A stretch of DNA of 64,000 bases from Chitinophagaceae bacterium (GTDB lineage Bacteria > Bacteroidota > Bacteroidia > Chitinophagales > Chitinophagaceae), in the NCBI GenBank assembly GCA_947456805.1, contig CANGTN010000002.1, positions 49,126 to 113,125 of the forward strand, read 5' to 3'. Positions 31,848-41,100 of this stretch are shown here, piece by piece (within the stretch, counting starts at the first letter, position 1; each line of letters starts with the position of its first letter). The translations under genes and the position numbers were made by a program. The notes under the pieces were generated by a model. That model did not search any database, was not told where the DNA came from, and was given only the letters and a program-made list of their open reading frames with translations.

Positions 31848-32429
31848 ATGGAAAAGTTATTTAAAAAAGAAAATTACAAAATAAAATCCTTTTTTTTATT
31901 GATTTTATTCATTTGCAGTCTTGATGTTTTTGCACAAGAGATACAGTCTGATACAAGAAACAGATCTGCGAATAGAGCTACAAATACCAATGCAAGTATT
32001 AATCAAATTCGTAGGATATATAATTATGATTATGTAGAACGGAAACCAATATTTATTGCAGGAAAAGACTCTTTAAATAACATTTATTTAAGTTATTTTA
32101 CAGGGTTTGATTCGTTGGCTATGAGGTGCATAGAGAAAGGGGATACGGCTAAATATATTAGAGTACATTTTGAGTTTGTAGTTGATGAAAACGGCACACC
32201 TTATGATGGTAAATTTTCTTATGTCGGAACCACAAGATATGGCAGTAGCAATGGCGACAGAAAAGTTAAGTATTTTGATGATATAAAAGGATATTTTAAT
32301 GATGCCATCAAAAAAATGATAAAATATATTCCTTCCTGGAAACCTGCCATGCAAAACAGTGTGCGTGTGAGTTGTTTAGTAAAAGATTATTTTCAATTTT
32401 GGTTGGGCATTAATCCGGAGCCAAGGTAA
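31848..32429 (+). CDS. Hypothetical secreted protein with TonB-C-like terminal region
   Basis: Signal-like FFLLILFICSLDVFAQ; FEFVVDENGTPYDG...IPSWKPAMQNSVRVSCLVKDYFQF resembles TonB C-terminal family. Confidence 0.6.
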   Translation: MEKLFKKENYKIKSFFLLILFICSLDVFAQEIQSDTRNRSANRATNTNASINQIRRIYNYDYVERKPIFIAGKDSLNNIYLSYFTGFDSLAMRCIEKGDTAKYIRVHFEFVVDENGTPYDGKFSYVGTTRYGSSNGDRKVKYFDDIKGYFNDAIKKMIKYIPSWKPAMQNSVRVSCLVKDYFQFWLGINPEPR

Positions 32430-34026
32430 TTTTTAGAAAAATAGCCTCGGCAACTTTTTCGCCATCCATCGCTGCGCTTACAATTCCGCCTGCATAGCCC
32501 GCACCTTCTGCACATGGGTACAAATTTTTTATTTGCGGATGTTGTAATGTTTGATGATCTCTTGGAATACGAACGGGAGATGAGGTTCTGCTTTCGGTAG
32601 CTACAACAATTGCTTCATTGGTATAATATCCCTTCATTCTTTTTCCAAAGGCTTGAATGCCCTGTTGCAAGCGGCTTTCAATGAATTGTGGCAAAACTTC
32701 TTTCATTTGAATAGAATTGATCCCCGGCAAATAAGAACAATCAGGAAGTGTAGAAGATTGTTTGTTTGTACAGAAATCAACAACACGTTGTGCTGGTGCT
32801 ACAAATTTTCCGCCACCTGCTGCAAAGGCTTTTGCTTCAATCATTTTTTGAAACTCCAGTAATAGCAAGGGATTTGAAATTTCTGAATTACCCAAATGCT
32901 TTAAACTTTTCATGGCATCTGCTACTTCAATCGTTACAACCATCCCGCTATTGGCAAATGGATTGTTTCTTTTACTAGGGCTCCAACCGTTTACTACTAA
33001 TTCATTGGGGTTGGTTGCAGCCGGGGCAATAATACCACCCGGGCACATGCAAAAACTAAAAACGCCTTTTCCCTGAACTTGTTCTACTAAAGAATAGCTT
33101 GCAGGCGGAAGAAAATCTCCCCTGTTTGGAGTTGCGTTTAAAGAAGCTGTTATATGATATTGTGCAGCATCTATTATGCTTTGAGGATGTTCAATTCGTA
33201 CGCCTAATGCAAAGGGTTTGGCTTCAATTAAAATATTTTTACGATGCAGTAATTCAAAAATGTCTCGTGCACTGTGTCCTGTTGCAAGAATCACAGCATT
33301 AGCAAAATACTTGTCTCCTTCCTGGGTAATTACTCCTTTGATCATTTCATTTTGAAGAACAAAATCAACAACTTTTTTTTCAAATAAAACTTGACCGCCA
33401 CTTGCAATTATTTGTTGCCGCATGGCGGTTATAATATGAGGGAGTTTATTTGTGCCAATATGTGGATGTGCCTCCAGTAGTATTTTTTCTTCTGCTCCAA
33501 ACTGTACAAATAAGTTAAGAATACGATTGATATTTCCTCTTTTATTACTTCTCGTGTAAAGCTTTCCATCACTGTACGTTCCTGCACCACCTTCACCAAA
33601 ACAATAATTACTTTCAGGATTTACAATACCTTCTTTATTGAGTATAGCAAGGTCTCTTCGTCTTGAACGTACATCCTTTCCTCTTTCTATAACAATTGGT
33701 TTTATGCCTAGTTCTATCAACTTAAGTGCAGCAAAAATTCCTGCTGGTCCGGCGCCTACAATAATTACTTCTTTGGCATTTTTTTTTAATTCTTGAAATT
33801 GAATTGAATCAAGTTGTCTTTCAACAAAAGGCTCATCAATAAAGGCTTTAACCGTTAGGTTAACCCAAATTTGCTGACGGCTTCTTGCGTCAATACTTTT
33901 TTTGATTGGGTAGAAACCGGTTATACTTTCTACCGGAATACCAATAGTGTCAGCAATGTGCAGTACAATAATTTCATCGCTAAAAGCCTCATTGGGCTTG
34001 AGTCGTAAAGTAATATCTTGTTGCAT
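32410..34026 (-). CDS. NAD(P)/FAD-dependent oxidoreductase (COG2509-like)
   Basis: EVIIVGAGPAGIFAALKLIELGIKPIVIERG dinucleotide-binding motif; CFGEGGAGTYSDGKLYTR; PCAEGAGYAGGIVSAAMDGEKVAEAI. Confidence 0.9.
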   Translation of the reverse strand: MQQDITLRLKPNEAFSDEIIVLHIADTIGIPVESITGFYPIKKSIDARSRQQIWVNLTVKAFIDEPFVERQLDSIQFQELKKNAKEVIIVGAGPAGIFAALKLIELGIKPIVIERGKDVRSRRRDLAILNKEGIVNPESNYCFGEGGAGTYSDGKLYTRSNKRGNINRILNLFVQFGAEEKILLEAHPHIGTNKLPHIITAMRQQIIASGGQVLFEKKVVDFVLQNEMIKGVITQEGDKYFANAVILATGHSARDIFELLHRKNILIEAKPFALGVRIEHPQSIIDAAQYHITASLNATPNRGDFLPPASYSLVEQVQGKGVFSFCMCPGGIIAPAATNPNELVVNGWSPSKRNNPFANSGMVVTIEVADAMKSLKHLGNSEISNPLLLLEFQKMIEAKAFAAGGGKFVAPAQRVVDFCTNKQSSTLPDCSYLPGINSIQMKEVLPQFIESRLQQGIQAFGKRMKGYYTNEAIVVATESRTSSPVRIPRDHQTLQHPQIKNLYPCAEGAGYAGGIVSAAMDGEKVAEAIFLKITLAPD

Positions 34027-34072
34027 ACTGTTAGGTTTTTATCCTAAAAAGTTTGGAAGTGAGATTATAAAA

Positions 34073-34453
34073 TTAAAACGGCAAATCATCAACTATATCA
34101 CCAGGCGCATCTGAGGGAACAAAATCAGGCGGTGCATCGCTATGACTATTGTCGGTATTTATTTTTACGGTTTCCATACGCCACGCATCTAGATTGGTGA
34201 TATAATTATCAACGCCATTTTTATTCCATTTTGTTCCTTTAATATTAAACATCACTTTTACTTCATCACCAATATTAAATCGGTCAGGCATATTGGTTTT
34301 GTCTTGTACACATTGAAACTTTGCATAGTTTGTGATAACTCTTCCACCAATATCTTCACTTTTTTCAATTACAAATTCTCTTGTTTTAAAAGTTTCAGTA
34401 CGTTGTACAATATCAAATTTGGCAATTAGTTTACCAATCATTTCATAACTCAT
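34073..34453 (-). CDS. DUF3127 (OB-fold-like) protein
   Basis: MSYEMIGKLIAKFDIVQRTETFKTREFVIE...; acidic tail DIVDDLPF. The ORF extends to 34522 but MSYEM at 34453 is the likely start. Confidence 0.82.
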   Translation of the reverse strand: MSYEMIGKLIAKFDIVQRTETFKTREFVIEKSEDIGGRVITNYAKFQCVQDKTNMPDRFNIGDEVKVMFNIKGTKWNKNGVDNYITNLDAWRMETVKINTDNSHSDAPPDFVPSDAPGDIVDDLPF

Positions 34454-34567
34454 AAATAATAATTTAATAAAATCGAAAGTAGGGTAAAAACATTCTAAAT
34501 AAAAAACAAAAAATATTACCATTCAAAAAACAAAAGCTGTAATTTACAACCCCGATAAAAAAAGTCC

Positions 34568-35308
34568 ATGTTCCAAAAAATATTATTGCCATTATTTAGT
34601 TTTGTTGCGTTGATTTCATGTGTACCTCAACAACAAACCACACGCACCTACAACTACCAGAGCTATCAAATAGAAAAACAAAATAAAGCTGATGAAAGTA
34701 TTTTAAAAATGCTTGCTCCATACTCAGATAGTATCAATAAAACAATGAACAAGGTTATTGGTTTTTCAACAACTGGATTAACTAAAAAGCAACCTGAAAG
34801 TGAATTAGGTAATTTTATGACAGACTGCATGAAAGAGATGGCACAACAAAAGTTTGGTAAAAAAGTAGATGCCGCTTTTGTGAATTATGGAGGCATCAGA
34901 TCATACTTGCCAAAAGGCGATATTACTGTTGGAAAAATTTATGAATTAATGCCATTTGATAACTTAATTGTTTTACAGGAAGTAAATGGTTCTGTATTGA
35001 AATCATTTTTAGCCAAAGTTGCTGAAAGAGGCGGATGGCCTGTATCTGGCATGAGTTATCAAATAAAAGAAAAGCATCCTCAAAATATTTTGATTGACGG
35101 AAAACCAATTGATGACAATGCCATTTATATTATTGCAAATACAGATTACATTGCTTTACAGGGAGGAGATGATTGTTCAATGCTAAAAGGTTTGCCTACT
35201 GTAAATAATGGCTATTTATTTCGTGATGCACTTATTGAATATGTACAGCAGGTTACAAAAAAAGGAAATCCAATTGAATCTAAAATTGAAGGAAGAGTAA
35301 CGTATTAA
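34568..35308 (+). CDS. 5'-nucleotidase C-terminal domain lipoprotein
   Basis: Lipobox VALISCVPQ; GNFMTDCMKEMA, VNYGGIRSYLPKGDITVGKIYELMPFDN, IIANTDYIALQGGDD (5_nucleotid_C signature). Confidence 0.9.
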   Translation: MFQKILLPLFSFVALISCVPQQQTTRTYNYQSYQIEKQNKADESILKMLAPYSDSINKTMNKVIGFSTTGLTKKQPESELGNFMTDCMKEMAQQKFGKKVDAAFVNYGGIRSYLPKGDITVGKIYELMPFDNLIVLQEVNGSVLKSFLAKVAERGGWPVSGMSYQIKEKHPQNILIDGKPIDDNAIYIIANTDYIALQGGDDCSMLKGLPTVNNGYLFRDALIEYVQQVTKKGNPIESKIEGRVTY

Positions 35309-35317
35309 ATAAATCTT

Positions 35318-36256
35318 ATGCAAACGAACAGAAGAAATTTTTTAAAAGAATCCGCTAAGGCGGGAAGTGTAATTGTTGCAGCTAATTTACTTCCTTTAGA
35401 CATTTTTGCATCAGATGAAAAAGTTGATAAAATAACGATACTTCATACCAATGATGTTCATAGTAGACTGGAAAGTTTTCCGCTGGATGGTAGTAAAAAT
35501 GCCGGATTAGGTGGTGTTGCTTCAAGAGCAGAATTAATAAAAACAATCAGGGCAGAAACTGAACAAGTATTATTATTAGATGCAGGGGATATTTTTCAAG
35601 GCACTCCTTATTTTAATTTATATAAAGGAGAACCTGAAATTAAAGCGATGAGTATAATGGGTTATGATGCATGTACCATGGGTAATCATGATTTTGATGG
35701 TGGTATGGAAAATTTTTCAAATCAATTAATACATGCAAAATTCCCGGTAATTCTTTGCAATTATGATGTAACAAGTACGCCGTTAGAAGGAAAGACTATA
35801 CCATATAAAATTTTTACGAAAGGAAATTTAAAAATTGGGGTATTAGGAGTGGGTATCGAATTAAAAGGATTGGTTCCTGATAATTTATATGGCAATACCA
35901 TTTATAAAAACCCTATCGAATGCGCAAATAAAACAGCTGAAGAATTAAAAAATAAAGGATGTGATATGATTATTTGTTTATCCCATTTAGGTGATAAATA
36001 TTATGATGATAAAATAAGCGATGAAATATTGGCAAAAGAATGTTTTGATATTGATTTAATTATAGGAGGTCATACCCATCGATTGTTTCCAGAACCAAGA
36101 AAATATATCAATAGAAAAGGGAGAGATACATTGGTAAATCAAGTGGGCTGGGCAGGTATGCACCTAGGCAGATTAGACTTTTCAATTACAGGAAAAAAAA
36201 AGAAAAATCTAGATAATGCACATTCTTTTTTACTAGGGAAAAAAAATGTGAAATAA
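35318..36256 (+). CDS. 5'-nucleotidase/UshA-type metallophosphatase, putative Tat signal
   Basis: NRRNFLKES twin-arginine-like motif; ILHTNDVHSRLE, LLDAGDIFQGTPYFN, MGNHDFDGG, GGHTHRLF. Confidence 0.92.
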   Translation: MQTNRRNFLKESAKAGSVIVAANLLPLDIFASDEKVDKITILHTNDVHSRLESFPLDGSKNAGLGGVASRAELIKTIRAETEQVLLLDAGDIFQGTPYFNLYKGEPEIKAMSIMGYDACTMGNHDFDGGMENFSNQLIHAKFPVILCNYDVTSTPLEGKTIPYKIFTKGNLKIGVLGVGIELKGLVPDNLYGNTIYKNPIECANKTAEELKNKGCDMIICLSHLGDKYYDDKISDEILAKECFDIDLIIGGHTHRLFPEPRKYINRKGRDTLVNQVGWAGMHLGRLDFSITGKKKKNLDNAHSFLLGKKNVK

Positions 36257-36388
36257 AAAATTTTTTTTTCAACATTTATTACCCATATTGCAACCCCTAA
36301 AGAAAATATCCTGTTTTAACAAAAAACAAGACATTTAATGAGGAAAATAGAAAATTGTTAACTTAATTATATAAAGTTTATCGTAATC

Positions 36389-37819
36389 ATGGCCAAGACT
36401 GCTGAATCTGTTTGGAGCAACTGTTTGAAAATTATTAAAGACATTGTAGAGTGGCAACATTTTAAAACTTGGTTCGAACCAATTAATCCTGTAGAACTTA
36501 AAACAAATGTTTTAATGATACAGGTACCAAGTCAATTTTTTTATGAATACTTAGAGGAACATTATGTGAACCTTTTAGCCAAGACATTAAAACGTGAATT
36601 GGGCAAAGAAGCAAGACTAGAATATAGAATCATGGTGGATAGTGGCAATACCGCTAAAAACGGCAGTATGGACGTACCAGCAAGAGGTATGAAAACATAC
36701 AGCAACAATGAAATGAATTTTCCATTAGTGATTGACAGTCCGGTTAAAAATCCATTTGTAATTCCAGGGTTGAAAAAAATGCAAATTGACCCACAGTTGA
36801 ATGCAATGTACACTTTTGATAGTTTCATGGAAGGTGATTGCAACAGAGTAGCAAGAAGAGCAGGAAAAACTGTTGCTGAAAAACCAGGCGCAAATTCTTT
36901 TAATCCATTGGTAATTTATGGTGGTGTTGGTTTAGGTAAAACACATCTGGCACAAGCAATAGGAAATGATGTAAAACGAGCACATCCCAATAAATTGGTT
37001 TTATATGTTAGCAGTGAAAAATTCATCAATCAGTTTCAGGATCATGGACGTAACAACGCAATCAATGATTTTATTCATTTCTATCAATTGATCGATGTAT
37101 TGATTATTGATGATGTTCAGTTTTTTGCAAGAGCAGAAAAAAGTCAGGATGCTTTTTTTGCAATCTTCAATCACCTACATCAAAGTGGAAAACAATTGGT
37201 ATTAACAAGCGACAAGGCGCCGAAAGATTTGGATGGTATGCAAGAAAGATTGCTCAGCCGTTTTCGTTGGGGGTTAAGTGCTGATTTGCAATTGCCTGAT
37301 TATGAAACAAGAATTGAAATTCTGGAACGTAAAATGAAGAATGATGGTTTGGAAATGCCTAAGGAAGTAGTGAAGTATGTTGCTTACAATATTACTACAA
37401 ATGTCAGAGAATTAGAAGGAGCTTTAATAAGCTTGTTGGCACAATCTTCTCTCAATAGAAAAGAAATTGATTTAGAACTTGCCAAAAAAGTGCTAAGAAA
37501 TTTTGTAAAAACCAGTAGCAAAGAAATTACAATTGATGCCATCCAAAAAATGGTTTGTGAATACTTTGATGTTCCCTATGAAAGATTATTACACAAAACA
37601 AGAAAAAGAGAAATTGTACAGGCAAGGCAAATCACTATGTATCTGGCAAAAGCATTTACAAAAAATTCATTAAAAACAATTGGCGAACATTTTGGTGGAA
37701 GAGATCACACCACTGTAATTCATTCTTGCCAAACCGTAAAAGACTTAATGGATACAGATACAATTTTCAAGGAAAATGTAATGGAACTTACACAAAAAGT
37801 TCAATTGGCAGCAATGTAA
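36389..37819 (+). CDS. dnaA: Chromosomal replication initiator protein DnaA
   Basis: IYGGVGLGKTHLAQAIGN Walker A, LIIDDVQFFA Walker B, GGRDHTTVIHSC C-terminal box-binding helix. Confidence 0.98.
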   Translation: MAKTAESVWSNCLKIIKDIVEWQHFKTWFEPINPVELKTNVLMIQVPSQFFYEYLEEHYVNLLAKTLKRELGKEARLEYRIMVDSGNTAKNGSMDVPARGMKTYSNNEMNFPLVIDSPVKNPFVIPGLKKMQIDPQLNAMYTFDSFMEGDCNRVARRAGKTVAEKPGANSFNPLVIYGGVGLGKTHLAQAIGNDVKRAHPNKLVLYVSSEKFINQFQDHGRNNAINDFIHFYQLIDVLIIDDVQFFARAEKSQDAFFAIFNHLHQSGKQLVLTSDKAPKDLDGMQERLLSRFRWGLSADLQLPDYETRIEILERKMKNDGLEMPKEVVKYVAYNITTNVRELEGALISLLAQSSLNRKEIDLELAKKVLRNFVKTSSKEITIDAIQKMVCEYFDVPYERLLHKTRKREIVQARQITMYLAKAFTKNSLKTIGEHFGGRDHTTVIHSCQTVKDLMDTDTIFKENVMELTQKVQLAAM

Positions 37820-37846
37820 TCGAATAAAAATTAAAAAATAGTTTTC

Positions 37847-37883
37847 AAAAAGTCCCGATACTTAATATTTCGGGACTTTTTTA
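37847..37883 (+). terminator. Terminator after dnaA
   Basis: AAAAGTCCCGAtacttaatattTCGGGACTTTTTT. Confidence 0.85.
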
Positions 37884-37915
37884 TTAAAAAAACTGAAAGA
37901 AATTAGAAATTGTTT

Positions 37916-37944
37916 TTGCTATTTGTATTTAGCGATTATATTTG
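37916..37944 (+). promoter_or_regulatory. Bacteroidota-type promoter for tRNA-Ser(GCU)
   Basis: TTG (37916-37918) - N18 - TATATTTG (37937-37944), 35 bp upstream of the tRNA 5' end. Confidence 0.6.
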
Positions 37945-37979
37945 CAACCCCTCACGTTACAGCAGTGACGGAATAAGGA

Positions 37980-38068
37980 GGAGAGGTGGATGAGTGGCTG
38001 AAATCAGTAGTTTGCTAAACTGCCGTACGGGTTAAACTGTACCAAGGGTTCGAATCCCTTCCTCTCCG
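37980..38068 (+). tRNA. tRNA-Ser (anticodon GCU)
   Basis: Acceptor GGAGAGG/CCTCTCC, anticodon arm GTAGT-TTGCTAA-ACTGC, long variable arm, T-arm GGGTTCGAATCCC; CCA not encoded. Confidence 0.95.
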
Positions 38069-38071
38069 CGA

Positions 38072-38104
38072 AAAAACTCTATCAATTTTGATAGAGTTTT
38101 TTTA
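38072..38104. terminator. Terminator between tRNA-Ser and convergent large ORF
   Basis: aaaaAACTCTATCAattTTGATAGAGTTttttt. Confidence 0.82.
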
Positions 38105-38106
38105 TT

Positions 38107-41100
38107 TTATCTCAAGACTGTAAGCCATCCACTTCTGATAGGTTTATTATCACCAGTGTTGATGATGTAATAGTACACTCCTATTGGAACTGGGCTACCA
38201 TTTTTCCTTCCATCCCAAGGTGTTGCATATCCTTTTGATTGAAATATGATTTGCCCATTTCTATTAAAAATTTGAACAGTAGCATTTGGAAATAAATTCA
38301 GATTAGTAATATCCCAATTATCGTGTAATCCATCTCCATTTGGTGAAAAGACATTAGGTATTTTTAAATCTTTTAATAATTTCACATTAACCGTATTACT
38401 TGCACGACAGCCGTTTTCATTAGTTACAGTTAATTTGTATAGCATGTCTGTTAAGGGATTTATTACCCAAGGGTTAGCAGTTGTATTGTTTGAAAGATAT
38501 GTTGAAGGAGTCCATAAATAATTGAATAAAGCACCTCCTGTAACTGTACTAATCAGTTGTATACTATCACCTTCAAATACATTTTTATCAGGTCCTGCGC
38601 TGACAATTGGATTGGCAAATATTACTACATTTACTGCGGTTGATAAATTGCTACAACCATTGCTGTTACTGACTTTCACGGTATAGTTTCCTGCTTCTGT
38701 TATTTGTTGAGAATTGCTTGTGCCACCTGAAATTAAAATGCCATCTCTAAACCATTGATTATCTGTTGATGCAGAACTATAAAGTATTAACGAACTGTCT
38801 GCACATATTTGTAATGGTCCTGTAGGAGTTATTGTTGGAATTGTAGGGGCAGAAACTACATTCACACTAATTGTTGCTTGTGGACTTTCGCAATTGTTAA
38901 TTGTTTGTGTTACGTAATAATTGGTTGAACCAATAACCGTTGTTGATGGTATTGGGCTTGTACTTGTGCCGACGCTACTATTTGGTAAATTATACCACAA
39001 CAGATTTGAGCCTGTTGCTGTTAATGCTGTTGCTGTTGTGTTTTGGCAATATACAATTGGAGTAGTTACAATTGGTGTATTTGGTATTGCATTAATTGTG
39101 ATTGTTGCAGTTGGTGTAATGGTACAGTTACCAACTGTTAAGGTGTAGGTAATAGTATAAATTCCTGGTGTACTAGCAGCAAGATCAATAACTCCTGTCG
39201 TTGCATTAATGATCAATCCATTGCTACTACTGAATGTTCCGCCGGATGTTCCTGTGATTGTTGGAATTGTTGTTCCAACAGCACAAAATGAATTTGCAGA
39301 ATACGTAAATGTAGCAACCGGTAATGGATTGACAGTAATGCTAAATGTTGTTGGTGCGCCGCTGCAAATACCACTTTGCGAAATAAAATTGCCCAATGAA
39401 TGTGGTGCTAAACCAACTCCTACATTTGTCGTTACTACGTTTGTTGCTGTATTAATTACTGATACATTATTTGATCCAAAATTTGCAATAAATGCTTTAC
39501 TACCATCGGCAGTGAATGAAATACCTTGTGGATTACTTCCTACAGAAATTGTTCCAGATACTGTGTTTGTTGCTGTTTTGATTACAGAAACATTTCCACT
39601 CAATTGATTGGTTACATATACTTTCATTCCATCGGGAGTTACTGCAATTCCATTGGGTGCAAAACCAACGGGAACGCTTGTAATAACAGAATTGGATGAA
39701 GTATTGATGATTGAAATATTGTTCGATCCGAAGTTGGTAACATACAATCTGCTTCCATCAGGGCTGATTGCTGCGGTAATTGGTTGATTACCTACTCCAA
39801 TTGAAGTAATTACAGTATTGGTAGCAGTATTAATCACAGAAATATTATTGGAGTTTACGTTGGCTACATAAACTTTGCTACCATCAGGACTGATTGTTAC
39901 TCCTTGTGGTTGCAATGAAATGGGAATAGTTGCAACAACTGAATTAGTTGCAGTATTGATAACGGAAAGTGTGTTTGATAATTGATTTGCAACATATACT
40001 CGGCTTCCATCTGGACTAACAACAAGTCCCATTGGTTGGCTTCCAACTCCAATTGTATTTACAACAGTATTTGTAGCAGTATTAATTACAGATACTGAAT
40101 TGGCTCCATAGTTGGTTACATATACTTTCGTTCCATCTGAACTTGCTGAAACTCCAAACGGATTACTTCCAACCGTAATTGTTGCGGTGACTGTATTGGT
40201 GTTGGTATTGATGACCGTTACGGTGTTACTTAATGGAAATGATGTAACACTTCCATAATTAGCAATGTAAGCAAATGATGAAGGAACAGGTGTTGCAGTA
40301 ATTGTTGCGGTAATAGGTGTTGTGCCAGTATTTAATGCGGTAAATGATGCGATATTTCCTGTTCCATTTGCTGCTAAACCAATAGCTGTATTATTATTTG
40401 TCCAGTTGAAAATATTCGTTCCTGCTCCCGAAAAATTAATGGGGGTTGTTGATGTATTTGTACAAACTGTTTGATTGGATACTGCATTTATGCTAGGTGC
40501 TGCATTAATATTTATTGTAATGCTTGCTCTTGGGCTTTCACAACCATTTACTGTCTGACTTACATAATAATCTGTATTTCCTATTGCTGTTGTAATAGGC
40601 GTTGGTGCAGTTGTATTTCCAGTTCCACCTGTTACAGCATTGTACCACAATAAATTTGTACCGGTTGCAGTTAAAGCAGTTGCTGTAACATTTTGACAAT
40701 AGCTAATTGGTGTGGTAATAGTTGGTGCTGCTGGAGTTGCATTTATAGTTACAACAATATTTGCTCTTGGACTTTCACAAGCACCCGATGTTTGACTTAC
40801 ATAATAATTTGTATTGCCTGCTGCTGATGTTGAAGGTATTGGTGCAGTTGCACTTCCTATGCCACCAGTTGCAGCAGTGTACCACAATAAATTAATACCT
40901 GATGCAATTAAAGCATTTGATGTAGCGTTTTGGCAATATGTAATTGGAGTAGTAACTATAGGTGCTGCTGGAGTTGCGTTTACTGTAACTACAATAGTTG
41001 CTCTTGGGCTTTCACAACTATTTGCTGTCTGAGTTACATAATAATTTGTATTGCCAGTTGTTGTTGTATTAGGTATTGGTGCAGTTGCATTTCCTGTGCC

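Noticed and set aside
36257-38000. Possible oriC next to dnaA
   Set aside because: No cluster of TTATCCACA-like boxes in the flanks of dnaA; only a lone one-mismatch TTATCCACG at 42350-42358. Location of dnaA alone is not enough.
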